From the NCBI GenBank assembly GCA_037951105.1, contig JBAMJV010002048.1:218624-282623 (forward strand): a stretch of 64,000 nt of DNA, given 5' to 3'. The position numbers were made by a program, and so were the translations under genes. Position 1 is the first letter of the stretch. Each line of letters starts with the position of its first letter. Origin of the DNA: Echinarachnius parma (Eukaryota; Echinodermata; Echinoidea; Clypeasteroida; Echinarachniidae). The notes beneath the pieces are model-generated. The model saw nothing but the letters and a program-made list of their open reading frames with translations. It was not told the DNA's origin and did not search any database. This document shows positions 14,801-23,068 of the stretch, piece by piece.

Positions 14801-17800
14801 CATAACTCATCAATGGGTAATTGCCTTCATCCAATATATATAGAAATAAGAGAAATAGAGAAATAAGTGACATGTATAAATCCTCACCTTGTTGAAACCA
14901 CTTAGGTAACGATGTTGGTTCCACCACACATCCACCCCCACTAACCCACATCCAAAGAGTGTCCTCCTCCTCCCCTTCTGGGGCTTTGGTTAAGTCCATG
15001 ACACTGTGGCTAAGCATTGGTACTGGGGAATCTGCCATTCTCTGAAAGGGGTGCAAGGAACTCTGCTCCTTCATGTGGGCGAGGCAAACCTGTTTCCGCA
15101 AGACGGGCTCATCAAAGTCCTCCACCATGATGGATGGAGCGGTCCTTGTCTCAGCGTCGCGGGGAGACAACAAGTCCGTGTCTGCATCGTTCTCACCAAT
15201 CATGAACTTCACTTCAGGACTTGGACTTGAATACTTTCGATTTTTGTTGAAGTGTGGGAACCTGAAGCTCTCTTCGCTGTCAACACAGTCAGGGATCCCT
15301 GTGGTGGACGTCGCCTGGTGGCTCTGCATGCGCAACCGCCTCACAAGGTCCAGGGTGACATCAGGTGCAAGGAGGTTGTGGCCTTCATGGGTCAAGTCCA
15401 TGCCTACGCAGTCAGGAAGAAGAGTCTCCGTTTGTGTTCCCTTCTCACTCTCACTGTCCGGCAGTAGTTTATCCGTGGAGTCCTCCTCCTCCAGGTCGGC
15501 GATGTAGTTAATAGGGGTGTCTGAGACGTCAGAGTGGTAGCTGGGCTGGCGGGTGATGAGATTGGTTGGCTCCTGGATGGGGGTCAAGTTGTGCACATCT
15601 TCCACTGTTAGCCCCCTTGGTTGAGGTTGGGGAGGCACGAGGCCTGTTGGCTCACTGTCCTCCTCCGGGGCGCTATCAACAGACGTCCTCTCTGCATCTG
15701 CTGTTTGCTCCTGGCAATGAATGCAGTTCTCAGATTCCACATTGTCTTTTGAAGGCACAGATGCTTCTTCTTGGCAGTGCAAACAGTTCTCAGAGTCCAC
15801 AGCATCTGTGGTTGATATCACTGCCTCCTCTTTACAATCTACACAGTTGTCAGAGTCTGCAACATTTTTTGATGACATAGCCGACTCTTTCTGACAGAGG
15901 AAGCAATTTTCAGGGTCCACAAAATCCTGGCCGGGCAATGAATCTTTCCTTGATGACAAGAACAACTGCTCCGACATGGCTATTTGAACATCAGGATTCA
16001 ATGAGATTGTTCTGTCCAAAATTCGACTTTCTTCCTTTGAGTAGTTCCGAGGGCTTTCGGGAAACCGAGGTTGCAATGTACCATCCATAATCCTGCCATC
16101 TGCTTTTGTGATAGAAATTGTCTTCTCAGAGTGGCAACGTTTCATTGCTCTGTCTGCCACCTTTCCCTCTATCCGTATACTGGGACTTGGACTCCCCTGA
16201 AAGCGGGGTTGGAACCTGTACTTGCCGTACGTAATCGTCCTATCGTCTGTCTGCGAACACATTGTCCTCATTGGCTTGCCGTTGTGCATGAACTCATCGC
16301 CCAGGAACGTAGCAAGACTAGGGTCATGGTCCATCAGGAAGAGTCCTGCGGGGTCGCTGATGCTGCGGATGAAGTGGTGGCTGTGGGGGTCAAGAAGATT
16401 CTGCGTCTTGCCACACACGCTGGTGGCCAGGGATATCATGCTGTCTGCGATGCTGATCGTGTCGTCTGCGTAATGCTGGTCATTCTTGTCTCCGATGACG
16501 ATGGATTTCCACTCCCTCCCGCTGAGCTCTTCGTAGGAGACTCCCGATCTGAAGACTATCATACGGTCCTCTGCCATCAGAGCCCAGACCTGAAGGAAGT
16601 TAAAGCATCACATTATATATCAATATCTGTAGGAGAAGCAGAATGATCATTGTAATCATGCATGAAAAGAAATATGATAATACTATGTAGGTTGTGGGTT
16701 TTTGGGGTGACAATCAAGCAGCTAACTTTCAGTAGTAACATATTTTGCCAGAAATAATAAGCATAACACCTTTTTAAAAGAAAATTGCCAGTTGCTATTA
16801 ATTTCACATCAGTTTCTTTCACTTTCTTAGTACAGGATAGCATTTTCAAAGAGTTATAAGCTTTGTACAAGATACCAGTTTGTGATGGCTTTAAAAAGCT
16901 TAACTTCTACACCTTTTAAAAATAATTAACCCATTGCCTAGATGGGAATCTGGTTTGTCATGTATCATGCCTGTGGACAGTACGATGTCTCGTTGGCAAT
17001 GGGCTAAGTTGGTTATAATTGCTTAAGACGGGTCAATACCTGATCATTTGGTCCTACTGTCAGCTGGGCCACCTGTCCACACATCTCAATCCAACTGGTG
17101 CCAGCCAGATTCTTCCTGTTCTCACTAGACGAGAATCCCTTCCGGAACCACACCTGGAGAAGAAGTGGGCATGTAAATTGAAATTATATAAATTATAAAT
17201 GATTGGAATGTATTTCTGAATACTTGTCACATCCCATCCGGCAATCTTGGTGGTCTACTGGTTTTGACCCCCTGTCATATTATCAAGAGGTTGTGGGTTT
17301 AATCCCCACCAGAGTCCGCTTGTGATTTCTTTCACAGGGACCCTTACATGCCCTGAGCTTCTAGTGTTGTGATTTAGATTGGTCAAGGGGCCAGATGGGA
17401 ATGTATTTAGCACAAATGTGCATGATTAAAAAGATACCTCATAACATACAGTATCTAACTTATCAACAACAGAAAAAAAAACATTGAGCATGATAATCTT
17501 CAAGAATTGGTCAAAAGATAATAATCAATTGGTTTAGTTGCAATCAATAAGAGGACTTTTTAGTTGATCTTACCATCTGGTTCCTTGTCAGAGCCCACAC
17601 TACATTGTTGCCCACGGCAACACTTGACAACAGTTGCTTTTCTGGTGGATCGACATATGTCCAACTTGTGCCTGCATTAAACATACAAAATACAACAGCA
17701 TACTGTAAACAAAATTATTCCAATAATATTAAAGTGATGCCTGTAAAGTGTCAGATATTGCACAAAATGACATTTGAGACTTCAATCCTATATCAATATC

Positions 17801-20800
17801 ATTGTAAAATACAATTGAAAGATTTGTGAAAGTTTGAAAGAAAACGAACACTGTTTACCTAGTGAAAAAAACGAATATTGAGTTCAAATTTTATCACCGA
17901 ATACTGATGGCTTGTCATGGAATTGTCGCAGTAATGAATGATCTGTTTGAGATATTCGCACCCGTGTATTTTTACACACGTAGTACATAATTCATGGAAT
18001 TTGAACTCGCTCGGCTCAAAGTTCAATCTCCAGAATGTTTTCACGGGTGCTGCATGCGGACGTTCTCAGCTAAGACAATTGTACTTTTTTTCAATTGCGT
18101 TGATTAACGCTTTAGAAATAATGATTTTCAATGATAATTATCTTCATACTAAAGGGACATTTGAAAAAATCAAACCCTATTTTATTCTTCTCTTACCATA
18201 AGCTAAACAACACGGTAGAAGAGAAACGAGGAAGCTCCAAGTAATTTTCGTGGATTTGGACACTTTACAGGTATGACTTTAACTATTTGCATCTATTATC
18301 ATACCAGCGATGCCGACTTGAAAAGGTCGTTCAATACAATTATGACTACATGTGTAGAGCTGTGAAACATCTGACATTTGGAATATCTCTCTAACTATCA
18401 ACATGCAAGATTGCTCATTAATGGGGGAGCTTCCTACACACTCTTTTCAATGCTTGTTCTAGTCAGAAGATATATGTGAAGAGGCCTCACAGGAATCTGG
18501 GATCCCAGGTCCCTTTAGTGTAGGAGGTCAAGTCTTTTTCTGCATTACTATCAACGTTATGATTATTTGCGGATGAAACTGTCTCGTCCCACGTCATACC
18601 CCACATGACCCTGTTGGCAGGGCTCGACATTAGCACTTGCCCGCTTGCCCAGGTAAAATTTCATAAATTGTCTTAGTTTGTTTGCCTGATTGGGCAACTA
18701 AATACAACTTAATATTTGTACAGCTACACGAGCACAATTGAATTTCATATGTGTTAATCTCATCTAGAAGTAAGAAGGCTAGTATCTTTTATATTGGGGC
18801 AAGTAAAGTGATAAACTGTATGATTTTACTTGCGAGAATGGGCCAGTATAGAAAAAAAGTTAGAGTGGAGGCTTGCTGTAGGACCAACAGCCAGAAAGAC
18901 ATCATAACTAAAGTATGGTTTTATTGTCATTATGATTATGATGATACTCACCCAAGGGATGGTCCCGTGACACGCCCATGCGGATGACCCCCTGTCCATC
19001 CCAGGTCACACCCCACACGACCCCCGCAGGACCAACAGACAGCTGCACCAGCCCCTTGCCCTCTGACGTGAACACTTCCCTCCAGAGGGAGCCCTCCGGG
19101 TTCTTGCGCGTCACCCCAACCCTGCAGAACACCTGGCGGGAAAAAGAGAACCGTTCAATCTCATGTGATCAAAGGCTAATGACTACTAAATTATTACAGA
19201 CAAATATGAAATCATTTATCTTATATGTTACTTGGTACTTGTTAGGTTTAATCTTCCTGAATATTCCAGTTTTAACTGGAGGTGGGTCCGAGAGTGATTA
19301 GCCCCTAAGAAGGGTCCTTAGCCAGCGCATTCTGGAATGTATAGAGTGAGGGCTGGTTTACTGTAGATTGAAGTAGATCGTTCCATTCAGTGTTAGTTAA
19401 CAAAAAATGAATGTATGTTCGTCGGCTTTGCACAACATGTGTAAATAAAGAAAAGATTGGTCCATTCATTCAATCCCTTCAGTACTGATTTCATATAAAA
19501 AACAGAATGGCATGTAGGACATCATAAATCATGATTTTTCTGTGTTTATCTGTGAGATCTATAGTCATTAAAATAATTTCTGTCAAGTCTTTAAATGCTG
19601 ATTCAAGGACCTTGGCATACCTTGCCCAAAGCCGAAATAGCCCAGATGGACAGGTAGCCCTCCGACTGGCCAGGCAGCTCATGACCACCCACTGACAGCT
19701 CCATCAAGGGCTCCTCCAGGGGGTCTGTATTGATTCCCTGAACCTGTGAGTAAAAACAACAAACAAACAAACAGGATACCTGATGAGAATATAATCTTAA
19801 ATCACCATTCGGTGCCGTCCTAAAGAGGGAGTGCGGTGCCAATGAAGGAAACAAAGGAAGAAATAATGTAGATAATGATCAGAAGCAAAATATCATTATA
19901 AAATTACATGACAATCAGAAGCTTGTGATCACCTAATGATATCTCCATAAAAGGCTCCTTCAGGTGGTTGTATTGATTCCCTGAACCTGTGAGTACAAAC
20001 AACAAACCCAGGAAATTGACTTGTAAGAAGTACACTTTGTTGAGTGAGAAGAGCGTCAAGTAATTTCTGGCTAGATTGAGATAGGTAGGAGCCTTCGTGA
20101 GGGGCTCCATCAGAGGCTCCTTCAGGGGATCCGTATTGATTCACTGAACATGTGAGTACAAACAACAAACAGCAAACAAATAAACCAACAAACAAACAAA
20201 TAAACAAGCAGACAAACATACATATAAAGCAAGAAAACAGACTTGTAAGAAGTATTCATGGTCAGGTGTGAGTGAGAAGGGCATTAAGTTATTCTTTTAT
20301 ATGCATATAATCTTGTTGGTAGGAACCTTCACTATGCTATGTCTAGTATCCAGATGATAACTACTAAATATAAGTTTGGAAATATTTATCAAAAATAAAA
20401 GAGAGCTAAATAAGGTTACTACAAGGATTCCAGACTTTAAAGGGATAGTACATTTTTGGTTAAGAGGGTGCTTCAAAAAATAATTTCTTAGAGAGGTAAC
20501 TAAAAACTAAGTGTAATATTTGAAAGGGCCCATGATTTTAAAGACAAAATAATTAAACTTTGTTTGATCAAAATTGGTTCAGAAATTGTCTCTTGGTTTG
20601 TGAGTTATGAAAGGATACAACACTTTCTTTACACGGACAGCTTTTACCTTTGCCCAAGCATCAGTTGCTATGTACTTCCTGTAGCGTATCCACTTGCGTC
20701 TTCGCACGATGGAATTCCACTTCTTCTCCGACGTGTAGTTGTCATTTGTGTTGAAAGTGACCGCATACTGCCATCCCTGCAGAATGAACATAAACAAAAT

Positions 20801-21350
20801 CTAATAATAAAAGAAATATTACTACTTTATACTTTATATAGTGTTCATAAGCCTATCTAAGTCCATGTGGTAATTTATTTTCTAGAAAATAAGAATACAT
20901 TTTAGCTATATATGCTAAACGGTTCTGATATATTTGAGACATCCTTTTTTGCCATTCCAATGGACATTATCATTACCAGCATAAAGCTTTTCCAACAGCT
21001 GATCTCCTACAATTTAGACTTATGCATTCCTTAATTTTTTACTTATTTTTCCTCTCATGTCTTGTATTGGTTTTGTTAAATTGTTGGGGAGCCACATGCC
21101 CAACCCCGCCCATAGCTATGCCACTGTCAATATAGACAAATAAGAAGTGAGTGTAACTCACTCCTTTGCCAGTAGGCTGGCCCTTGAAGTTCTCATCCAC
21201 ATGCCAGTCCGACTCCCACTTCCAGTGTTTGTTGGGGAGGCGCACATCGGTGGGGCGGGGGAACACTCGCAGCCCTTTCTCGTCGCTCCATGGGGGGCGG
21301 TCCGAGAAGATCAGGCTCCGGTCCGAGAAGCCACGAACTGGACCCCATCT
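284..21350 (-). CDS. TECPR1: TECPR1, tectonin beta-propeller repeat-containing protein 1 (21 exons, both ends missing)
   Basis: In vertebrates this lysosome-associated protein binds the ATG5-ATG12 conjugate and, through its dysferlin domains, exposed sphingomyelin; it drives LC3 lipidation and autophagosome-lysosome joining. Exons, in gene order: 21162-21350, 20648-20776, 19621-19743, 18952-19132, 17574-17671, 17040-17153, 14888-16589, 14240-14373, 13070-13225, 12588-12740, 12195-12340, 11693-11820, 10911-11013, 9282-9360, 7839-7918, 5790-5852, 4718-4892, 4217-4352, 3586-3678, 1205-1311, 284-391. All junctions are GT-AG and phases agree, giving 1,399 uninterrupted codons. Order of domains: dysferlin, tectonin repeats, long linker, ATG5-binding helix, PH, tectonin, dysferlin, tectonin. 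The extra length over the vertebrate protein (about 1,165 aa) sits in the linker. The product continues past position 284, so the last exon is off the window. The N-terminal exon (start codon, first tectonin repeat) was not found between 21.35 and 24.9 kb. Eight exons have decayed partial copies nearby. Confidence 0.95.
946..1021 (-). pseudogene. Echo of TECPR1 exon 1205-1311 (3' part)
   Basis: About 76 bp closely match the donor half of the exon 255 bp away (shared 'accctcctgacccttgggctga' core and 'ggatccagcgggtgccttca'). In gene direction it lies downstream and keeps the donor side, but the donor GT has become GA. It has no acceptor, so it is probably not spliced in. Confidence 0.85.
1441..3360. 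mobile_element. Composite pearl-like element with a 323-bp tandem array
   Basis: It begins at 'gagccccaggggggcacgacgctcacctgagg' and ends at 'gctcacttgagcctttggctcaggtgagct', so the CTCACCTGAG / CTCAGGTGAG ends are inverted. Between them lie about five and a half copies of a 323-bp unit (repeat marks near 1,900, 2,230, 2,553 and 2,876). A GACGGAC/GACGCAC microsatellite follows at 3,220-3,302. Array plus ACG-type microsatellite plus hairpin end is the pearl/HINE architecture. The ORFs of 69-149 codons inside are by-products of the repeat. Confidence 0.7.
3775..4030. mobile_element. Decayed MITE related to the element at 57,849-58,114
   Basis: The termini carry 'gaccggatatcgtaaactgatgcccgac' and an inverted 'gatatccggtgatatgtgac'. 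The same words occur in the clearer copy after the HYR gene (cggatagcgtaaacggatgcccgac ... gctatccggtgatgtgtgacc). It lies in a TECPR1 intron. Confidence 0.5.
4967..5220. mobile_element. 254-bp MITE with 37-bp terminal inverted repeats
   Basis: The ends are 'tatgtgaccggctatagcaaaacccggcacttgtcgg' (shown here only as a description of the repeat) and its near-perfect reverse complement. A second copy of the family lies at 29,157-29,400 in INTS9. The insertion sits between the intact TECPR1 exon 4718-4892 and its echo at 5,236-5,340, so it arrived after or with the duplication. No coding capacity. Confidence 0.8.
5236..5340 (-). pseudogene. Echo of TECPR1 exon 4718-4892 (5' part)
   Basis: It matches the first 100 or so nt of the exon at an offset of 445 bp, with the acceptor (TTATTCAG) intact. 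Intron similarity continues to about 5,384 ('aggcagaaatttag', 'ttacattgtgaaa'). It lies upstream in gene direction and stops mid-exon without a donor. Confidence 0.88.
5853..7838. other. TECPR1 intron, no gene seen
   Basis: AT-rich intron. About 6,085-6,290 resembles the repeat at 44,330-44,500 ('ccaatcagatttgcgcattta', 'ctttctgcaatgggg'). The words 'cccattcaggactgg' (7,560) and 'cagtcctgaatgggtt' (7,630) form the ends of a small inverted repeat. No ORF with recognisable coding features. Confidence 0.6.
7839..12340 (-). CDS. TECPR1: TECPR1 exons: middle tectonin repeat and second dysferlin DysFN
   Basis: Exons 12195-12340, 11693-11820, 10911-11013, 9282-9360 and 7839-7918. They encode SSWMVTCRGDVFV, YWRQMGGHLAYIESCGAGVVWGIG...WVYSGGYGGG, HVFENQRWSPLSGF, RGMWSTDSN...QWQW and VSDWKVDF...DKEGWQYAKEF. 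The last three are the DysFN part of the second dysferlin domain. Phases agree across all joints (2, 1, 2, 0, 2). Two of the exons have decayed downstream copies. Confidence 0.92.
8585..8665 (-). mobile_element. SINE 3'-end fragment
   Basis: The 'aataatagtagggttgatttatatagcgcctac' segment is the reverse complement of the 3' end of the tRNA-derived SINE seen in full at 30,838-31,155 (ends in ggcgctatacaaat plus ATT repeats). It lies in the TECPR1 intron 7919-9281; the rest of that intron holds nothing recognisable. Confidence 0.55.
9840..9935. repeat. CA and AAAC simple repeats
   Basis: A (CA)n run at about 9,855-9,877 is followed by an AAAC-rich tract. It lies in TECPR1 intron 9361-10910. 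From 10,030 to 10,480 the intron holds a common interspersed repeat that begins 'aaagggatagtacagttt'; relatives are at about 20,440 and 42,905-43,323. Confidence 0.8.
10581..10607 (-). pseudogene. Second echo of TECPR1 exon 10911-11013 (3' tip)
   Basis: 'ggtttacctgtcagtgaaccaggcaat' matches the exon end and its donor. The GTAAAC donor is intact. It lies downstream of the exon in gene direction, beyond the echo at 10,739. Only about 20 nt of exon is retained. Confidence 0.6.
10739..10790 (-). pseudogene. First echo of TECPR1 exon 10911-11013 (3' part)
   Basis: 'ctgtcagtaaaaccagacaaagga' and 'cacatctggtt' match the last 50 nt of the intact exon (ctgtcagtgaaaccagacaatgga...cctctggtt). The donor GT is mutated to CT. 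Downstream position and donor-side content follow the pattern of the other echoes. Confidence 0.75.
11290..11347 (-). pseudogene. Possible third copy of the 3' end of TECPR1 exon 11693-11820, with poly(C)
   Basis: 'ttctcaccttttaataacctgcccc' and, after a C run of about 18, 'catcacctctagtgaagacc' parallel 'tctcacctttgaataccc.gcccccatatcctccggtgtagaccc'. The C run seems to have expanded from the CCCCC of the exon. Similarity is weak. Confidence 0.45.
11529..11609 (-). pseudogene. Echo of TECPR1 exon 11693-11820 (3' part)
   Basis: About 80 bp match the exon's donor half at an offset of 159 bp ('cccccatatcctccggtgtagacccaggcggtact'). The donor (AAAG/GTGAGA) is intact and there is no acceptor. 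Downstream in gene direction. Confidence 0.88.
12588..13225 (-). CDS. TECPR1: TECPR1 PH-domain exons
   Basis: Exons 13070-13225 (52 codons) and 12588-12740 (51 codons) encode the PH domain: SAWAKVGRLQWYSEGRRRQWSD..., then TIRFLLSEVTYVLEI...FCIYTPKR...LRTKSDKELEEW. This matches the vertebrate PH domain, which lies directly after the ATG5-binding helix and responds to phosphoinositides and the ATG12-ATG5 conjugate. Both exons have a truncated copy just upstream in gene direction (13,325-13,409 and 12,849-12,942). Confidence 0.92.
12849..12942 (-). pseudogene. Echo of TECPR1 exon 12588-12740 (5' part)
   Basis: About 94 bp match the acceptor half of the PH-domain exon at an offset of 192 bp ('gtgtagatgcagaaagac', 'tcacctcactcagtaa', 'ggatcgtctgtc'). 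The acceptor AG is intact. Upstream in gene direction, cut off mid-exon. Confidence 0.88.
13325..13409 (-). pseudogene. Echo of TECPR1 exon 13070-13225 (5' part)
   Basis: 'tgaccactttctccgccttcct', a small deletion, then 'tgtccaaccttggcccac' match the exon at an offset of about 176 bp, including the acceptor and about 20 nt of intron ('gaagatagagaaagcaaa'). Upstream in gene direction. Confidence 0.88.
13615..14140. mobile_element. Pearl-like element with two and a half core repeats and ACGG microsatellite
   Basis: The core of about 155 bp ('tagggcatctaccaatcaagtttggtta ... caggtaaaatttcacat ... tgacctttgacc') is repeated at about 13,708, 13,862 and 14,012. It is followed by a GACGGACGGACGG tract (14,063-14,088). 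Same architecture as 1-254 and 1,441-3,360. In TECPR1 intron 13226-14239... the splice sites around it are unaffected. Confidence 0.7.
14240..14373 (-). CDS. TECPR1: TECPR1 exon carrying the ATG5-interacting helix
   Basis: The exon encodes about 45 residues including PWRGTILKMLKRRRDEETRDF, just upstream of the PH domain. This is where vertebrate TECPR1 has its ATG5-interacting region. The Trp, Ile and Leu spacing follows the vertebrate motif (WRKQIFQQLTERTKRELENF) and resembles the ATG5-binding helix of ATG16L1. The acceptor is CTGCAG and the donor GTTAGT. It implies that ATG5-ATG12 recruitment is conserved here. Confidence 0.88.
14888..16589 (-). CDS. TECPR1: TECPR1 giant linker exon with CxxC repeats
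   Basis: This 1,702-nt exon finishes a tectonin repeat (VWALMAEDRMIVFRSGVSYEELSGREW) and then runs through about 480 residues of acidic, Ser-rich, probably disordered linker. It closes with WMWVSGGGCVVEPTSLPKWF, a block conserved in TECPR1. Acceptor TTCAG at 16590; donor CAAG/GTGAGG at 14888. Translation could continue in frame to a stop at 14766, but the homology stops at the donor and the next exon joins correctly. The linker is more than twice the vertebrate length. It holds a four-fold CxxC repeat (15654-15923) and two QPRF-x(2)-SP blocks. Confidence 0.93.
15654..15923 (-). repeat. 20-residue coding repeat with CxxC motif, four full copies plus a decayed fifth
   Basis: Within the TECPR1 linker, counted from the internal Met at 16577, residues 219-298 form four exact 20-residue periods. 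Each holds (V/A)-(D/E)-(S/P)-(E/D)-N-C-x-x-C-(Q/K)-(E/K). The Cys pairs are C225/C228, C245/C248, C265/C268 and C285/C288. A fifth unit (SVDSAPEED) lost its cysteines. At DNA level this is a 60-bp minisatellite kept in frame. Four evenly spaced CxxC pairs could bind metal or be redox active; that is inference. Confidence 0.85.
17040..19743 (-). CDS. TECPR1: TECPR1 exons for the first tectonin repeat block
   Basis: Exons 19621-19743, 18952-19132, 17574-17671 and 17040-17153 encode tectonin (TECPR) repeats, recognisable as LSVGG..LSIWAIS.LGKVF, VQLSVGP.GVVWGVTWDGQGVIRMGV and VWFRKGFSSS...GTSWIEM. Each repeat is one blade of a beta-propeller. The first exon (41 codons) has two decayed copies at 19.92-19.99 and 20.09-20.15 kb. 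The second (181 nt) has a split copy at 18.57-18.89 kb. Reading frames join cleanly. Confidence 0.93.
17249..17335 (+). mobile_element. tRNA-derived SINE head
   Basis: 'tggtggtctactggttttgacc' and 'gttgtgggtttaatccccacc' resemble degenerate A and B boxes of Pol III promoters. No acceptor-stem pairing, so it is not a working tRNA. In a TECPR1 intron. Confidence 0.4.
18567..18890 (-). pseudogene. Echo of TECPR1 exon 18952-19132, split by an insertion
   Basis: 18,567-18,613 ('tgcggatga.....cgtcccacgtcataccccacatgaccc') and 18,873-18,890 ('tgtaggaccaacagccag') match adjacent parts of the intact exon ('catcccaggtcacaccccacacgacccc', 'gcaggaccaacagacag'). The DNA between, starting 'ggcagggctcgacattagcac', resembles the end of another interspersed element (compare 28,662-28,979). 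It inserted after the echo formed. Confidence 0.7.
19921..19986 (-). pseudogene. First echo of TECPR1 exon 19621-19743 (5' part)
   Basis: 'ctccataaaaggctccttcaggtggttgtattgattccctgaac' plus the acceptor and intron 'ctgtgagtacaaacaacaaac' match the intact exon at an offset of about 243 bp. The acceptor is intact. Upstream in gene direction. Confidence 0.85.
20095..20150 (-). pseudogene. Second echo of TECPR1 exon 19621-19743 (5' part)
   Basis: 'ggggctccatcagaggctccttcaggggatccgtattgattcactgaaca' again matches the acceptor half, 163 bp from the first echo. The acceptor AG has been mutated. This makes a three-member series: exon, echo, echo. Confidence 0.85.
20648..21350 (-). CDS. TECPR1: TECPR1 exons for the N-terminal dysferlin domain
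   Basis: Exon 21162-21350 begins RWGPVRGFSDRSL and contains KHWKWESDWHVDEN, the Trp-rich DysFN hallmark. It ends on a complete codon, and exon 20648-20776 continues GWQYAVTF...EKKWNSIVRRRKWIRYRK, the DysFC hallmark. The joint gives KGGWQYA, as in vertebrates. In mammals this domain recognises sphingomyelin exposed on damaged lysosomes; all the conserved Trp and Arg positions are visible. The splice donor is GTGAGT and the acceptor CTGCAG. Confidence 0.94.
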
Positions 21351-21534
21351 CTGTCAAACAGGAAAAGAAACACACCATAAACAAGGTTGAAAGGTCAAAC
21401 AGAGATTTAATAATTGAAGATGATATTATAAGGAAAAATGTACATCCAATTAGTTGGAAGTGGAAGCAGTATTGTGAAATTGTAAGGCCCACTATTTTAC
21501 TCATAGAATCAGATACGTCCATTTGACCATGAAC

Positions 21535-22102
21535 TTAAAGGGGAATTCCACCCCAGAAATGTGATGTTTGCTTTAAAATGAAGTGAATATGAAGAATCAT
21601 GATCGAAAATCTGAGCCAAAACGGTAGAGCTATACAAAAGTTATGACAGGATGAACTTTGCTCCGATTTTTAGTATCGTTCGCAATTGCTATCGATCGTG
21701 ACGTCGCTTGCGAGCTGCAGCCATTTTGACTTCTACATGGAAATTTTACAAAATTAAAATTTTCTTAATAACAAAGCAAATGTATGAGCTTACAAATTCG
21801 AAAAAGGTTGGCCCATCGATATTCTTCCATGAATTCGTGAAAACAAGCAGAGAAAATTTTATTTTTAGCAACGAAAATGAGAAATAAGTGTATTTTCATG
21901 TACTAAAGCCATGGCGGGTTGCTCGTCAATGATGTTGCATATGGCGGCAATTTTGAAACGATCGCTCATTACTACATGATGTTCAAATAGGTATAACTCC
22001 CGTGTTTCTTGTCCGATTTTGATCAAATTTTCACCAATTATGCCTCTTATTCTGCTTATTCAAATAACAAATGGTTTTATCAGGCCCGGAATACCCCTTT
22101 AA
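21535..22102. mobile_element. MITE with TTAA flanks
   Basis: It starts 'ttaaaggggaattccacc' and ends 'ggaataccccttta(a)': short inverted termini flanked by TTAA, as for piggyBac-like insertions. Interior is non-coding ('gcgatcgctcattactacatgatg'). It lies 5' of the first TECPR1 exon found. Confidence 0.55.
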
Positions 22103-23068
22103 TAGCCATAACATATTTTCCCCCTGCATATTTGTTATCAGTGGCTAAATTCTAACAAATATTACAATGACAGGTAGAGGCCTGTATACATTACATGCAC
22201 ATTCACTGCACTTTGATAGTTATAGAAATTTTAGATGTAAATCATAGAAAATCATAGAAAATTTTATTTTTGGAAGCATGCAGGAAATGAGATACTAATG
22301 AGTGACGTCTATACACATGTACAATGGCACCTTTAATATGTACCTGTTTCATAAAGAGCTGGGTACCACATATGCAGCAGTGTAGCAAAGGTACCAGCAT
22401 AATTTGTGTGCCTACTGCTGGATTACTCTATCAAGTATCAACATAGACAATCTATTCCAAGTGTATGTTTTATGTTCAACATACATGTAAGTTCCACAAC
22501 ACGTGAGAAACTTTGTTTGTGCTGGAATACAGCACAGTCAATGTACCATATTGAATGAGTCTGATAGAGACTTTGAATTTAACTTTAAAATTCTGTTGAC
22601 ACTTCTAGAACCACCATGATTTATATGCACATGAAACCGTTTAATTACCATTTTTCTTAGAAAACAAATTTGTTAGCAGAAAAAATACTTTAATTTCACT
22701 TTCATCCCAAAGTTCTCTTGAAGACAAGAACTAGAGAGTGACAAAGTAAGCAGCCCAATGCAGGAATTAATTTTTGATTTTAGGGGGCTACTTCCCAATC
22801 AGATGGATATCCATAATTTTTTTTAAATATTACCCTACATGGTAATTTTAGGGGCTACCTACTGATTTCAGTGGGCTATTTTGAAAATTAGGGGGCGAAA
22901 TAGCCCTCAGCCCCCACACAACACTACATTGTAATGCTGCGCTATACGGGAACAATGTGGGACAGTACAAAAAAAGTTTGTCAAAATTTCACACAAAATT
23001 CTTATCTTAAATTCAACAAAATCAATCATGACTGGCCCTAAAAATGATACAAGTGTTATATGAACTTA
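22103..23068. other. Non-coding stretch where the TECPR1 N-terminal exon was expected
   Basis: I looked on the minus strand for the first tectonin repeat (a W-A-V-D...G-R-V-Y type pattern) and found none. The stretch is AT-rich, with a repeat piece at about 22,780-22,930 ('agggggctacttcccaatc', 'agggggcgaaatagccc'). Confidence 0.5.

Noticed and set aside
14766..14887. Read-through of the TECPR1 linker exon to a stop at 14766 as a short isoform
   Set aside because: Homology ends exactly at the GTGAGG donor and the next exon joins in frame; an intron-retention isoform cannot be excluded but has no support here.
15006..16646. Plus-strand ORFs of up to 191 codons opposite the linker exon
   Set aside because: Shadows of the TECPR1 coding strand; no recognisable domains.
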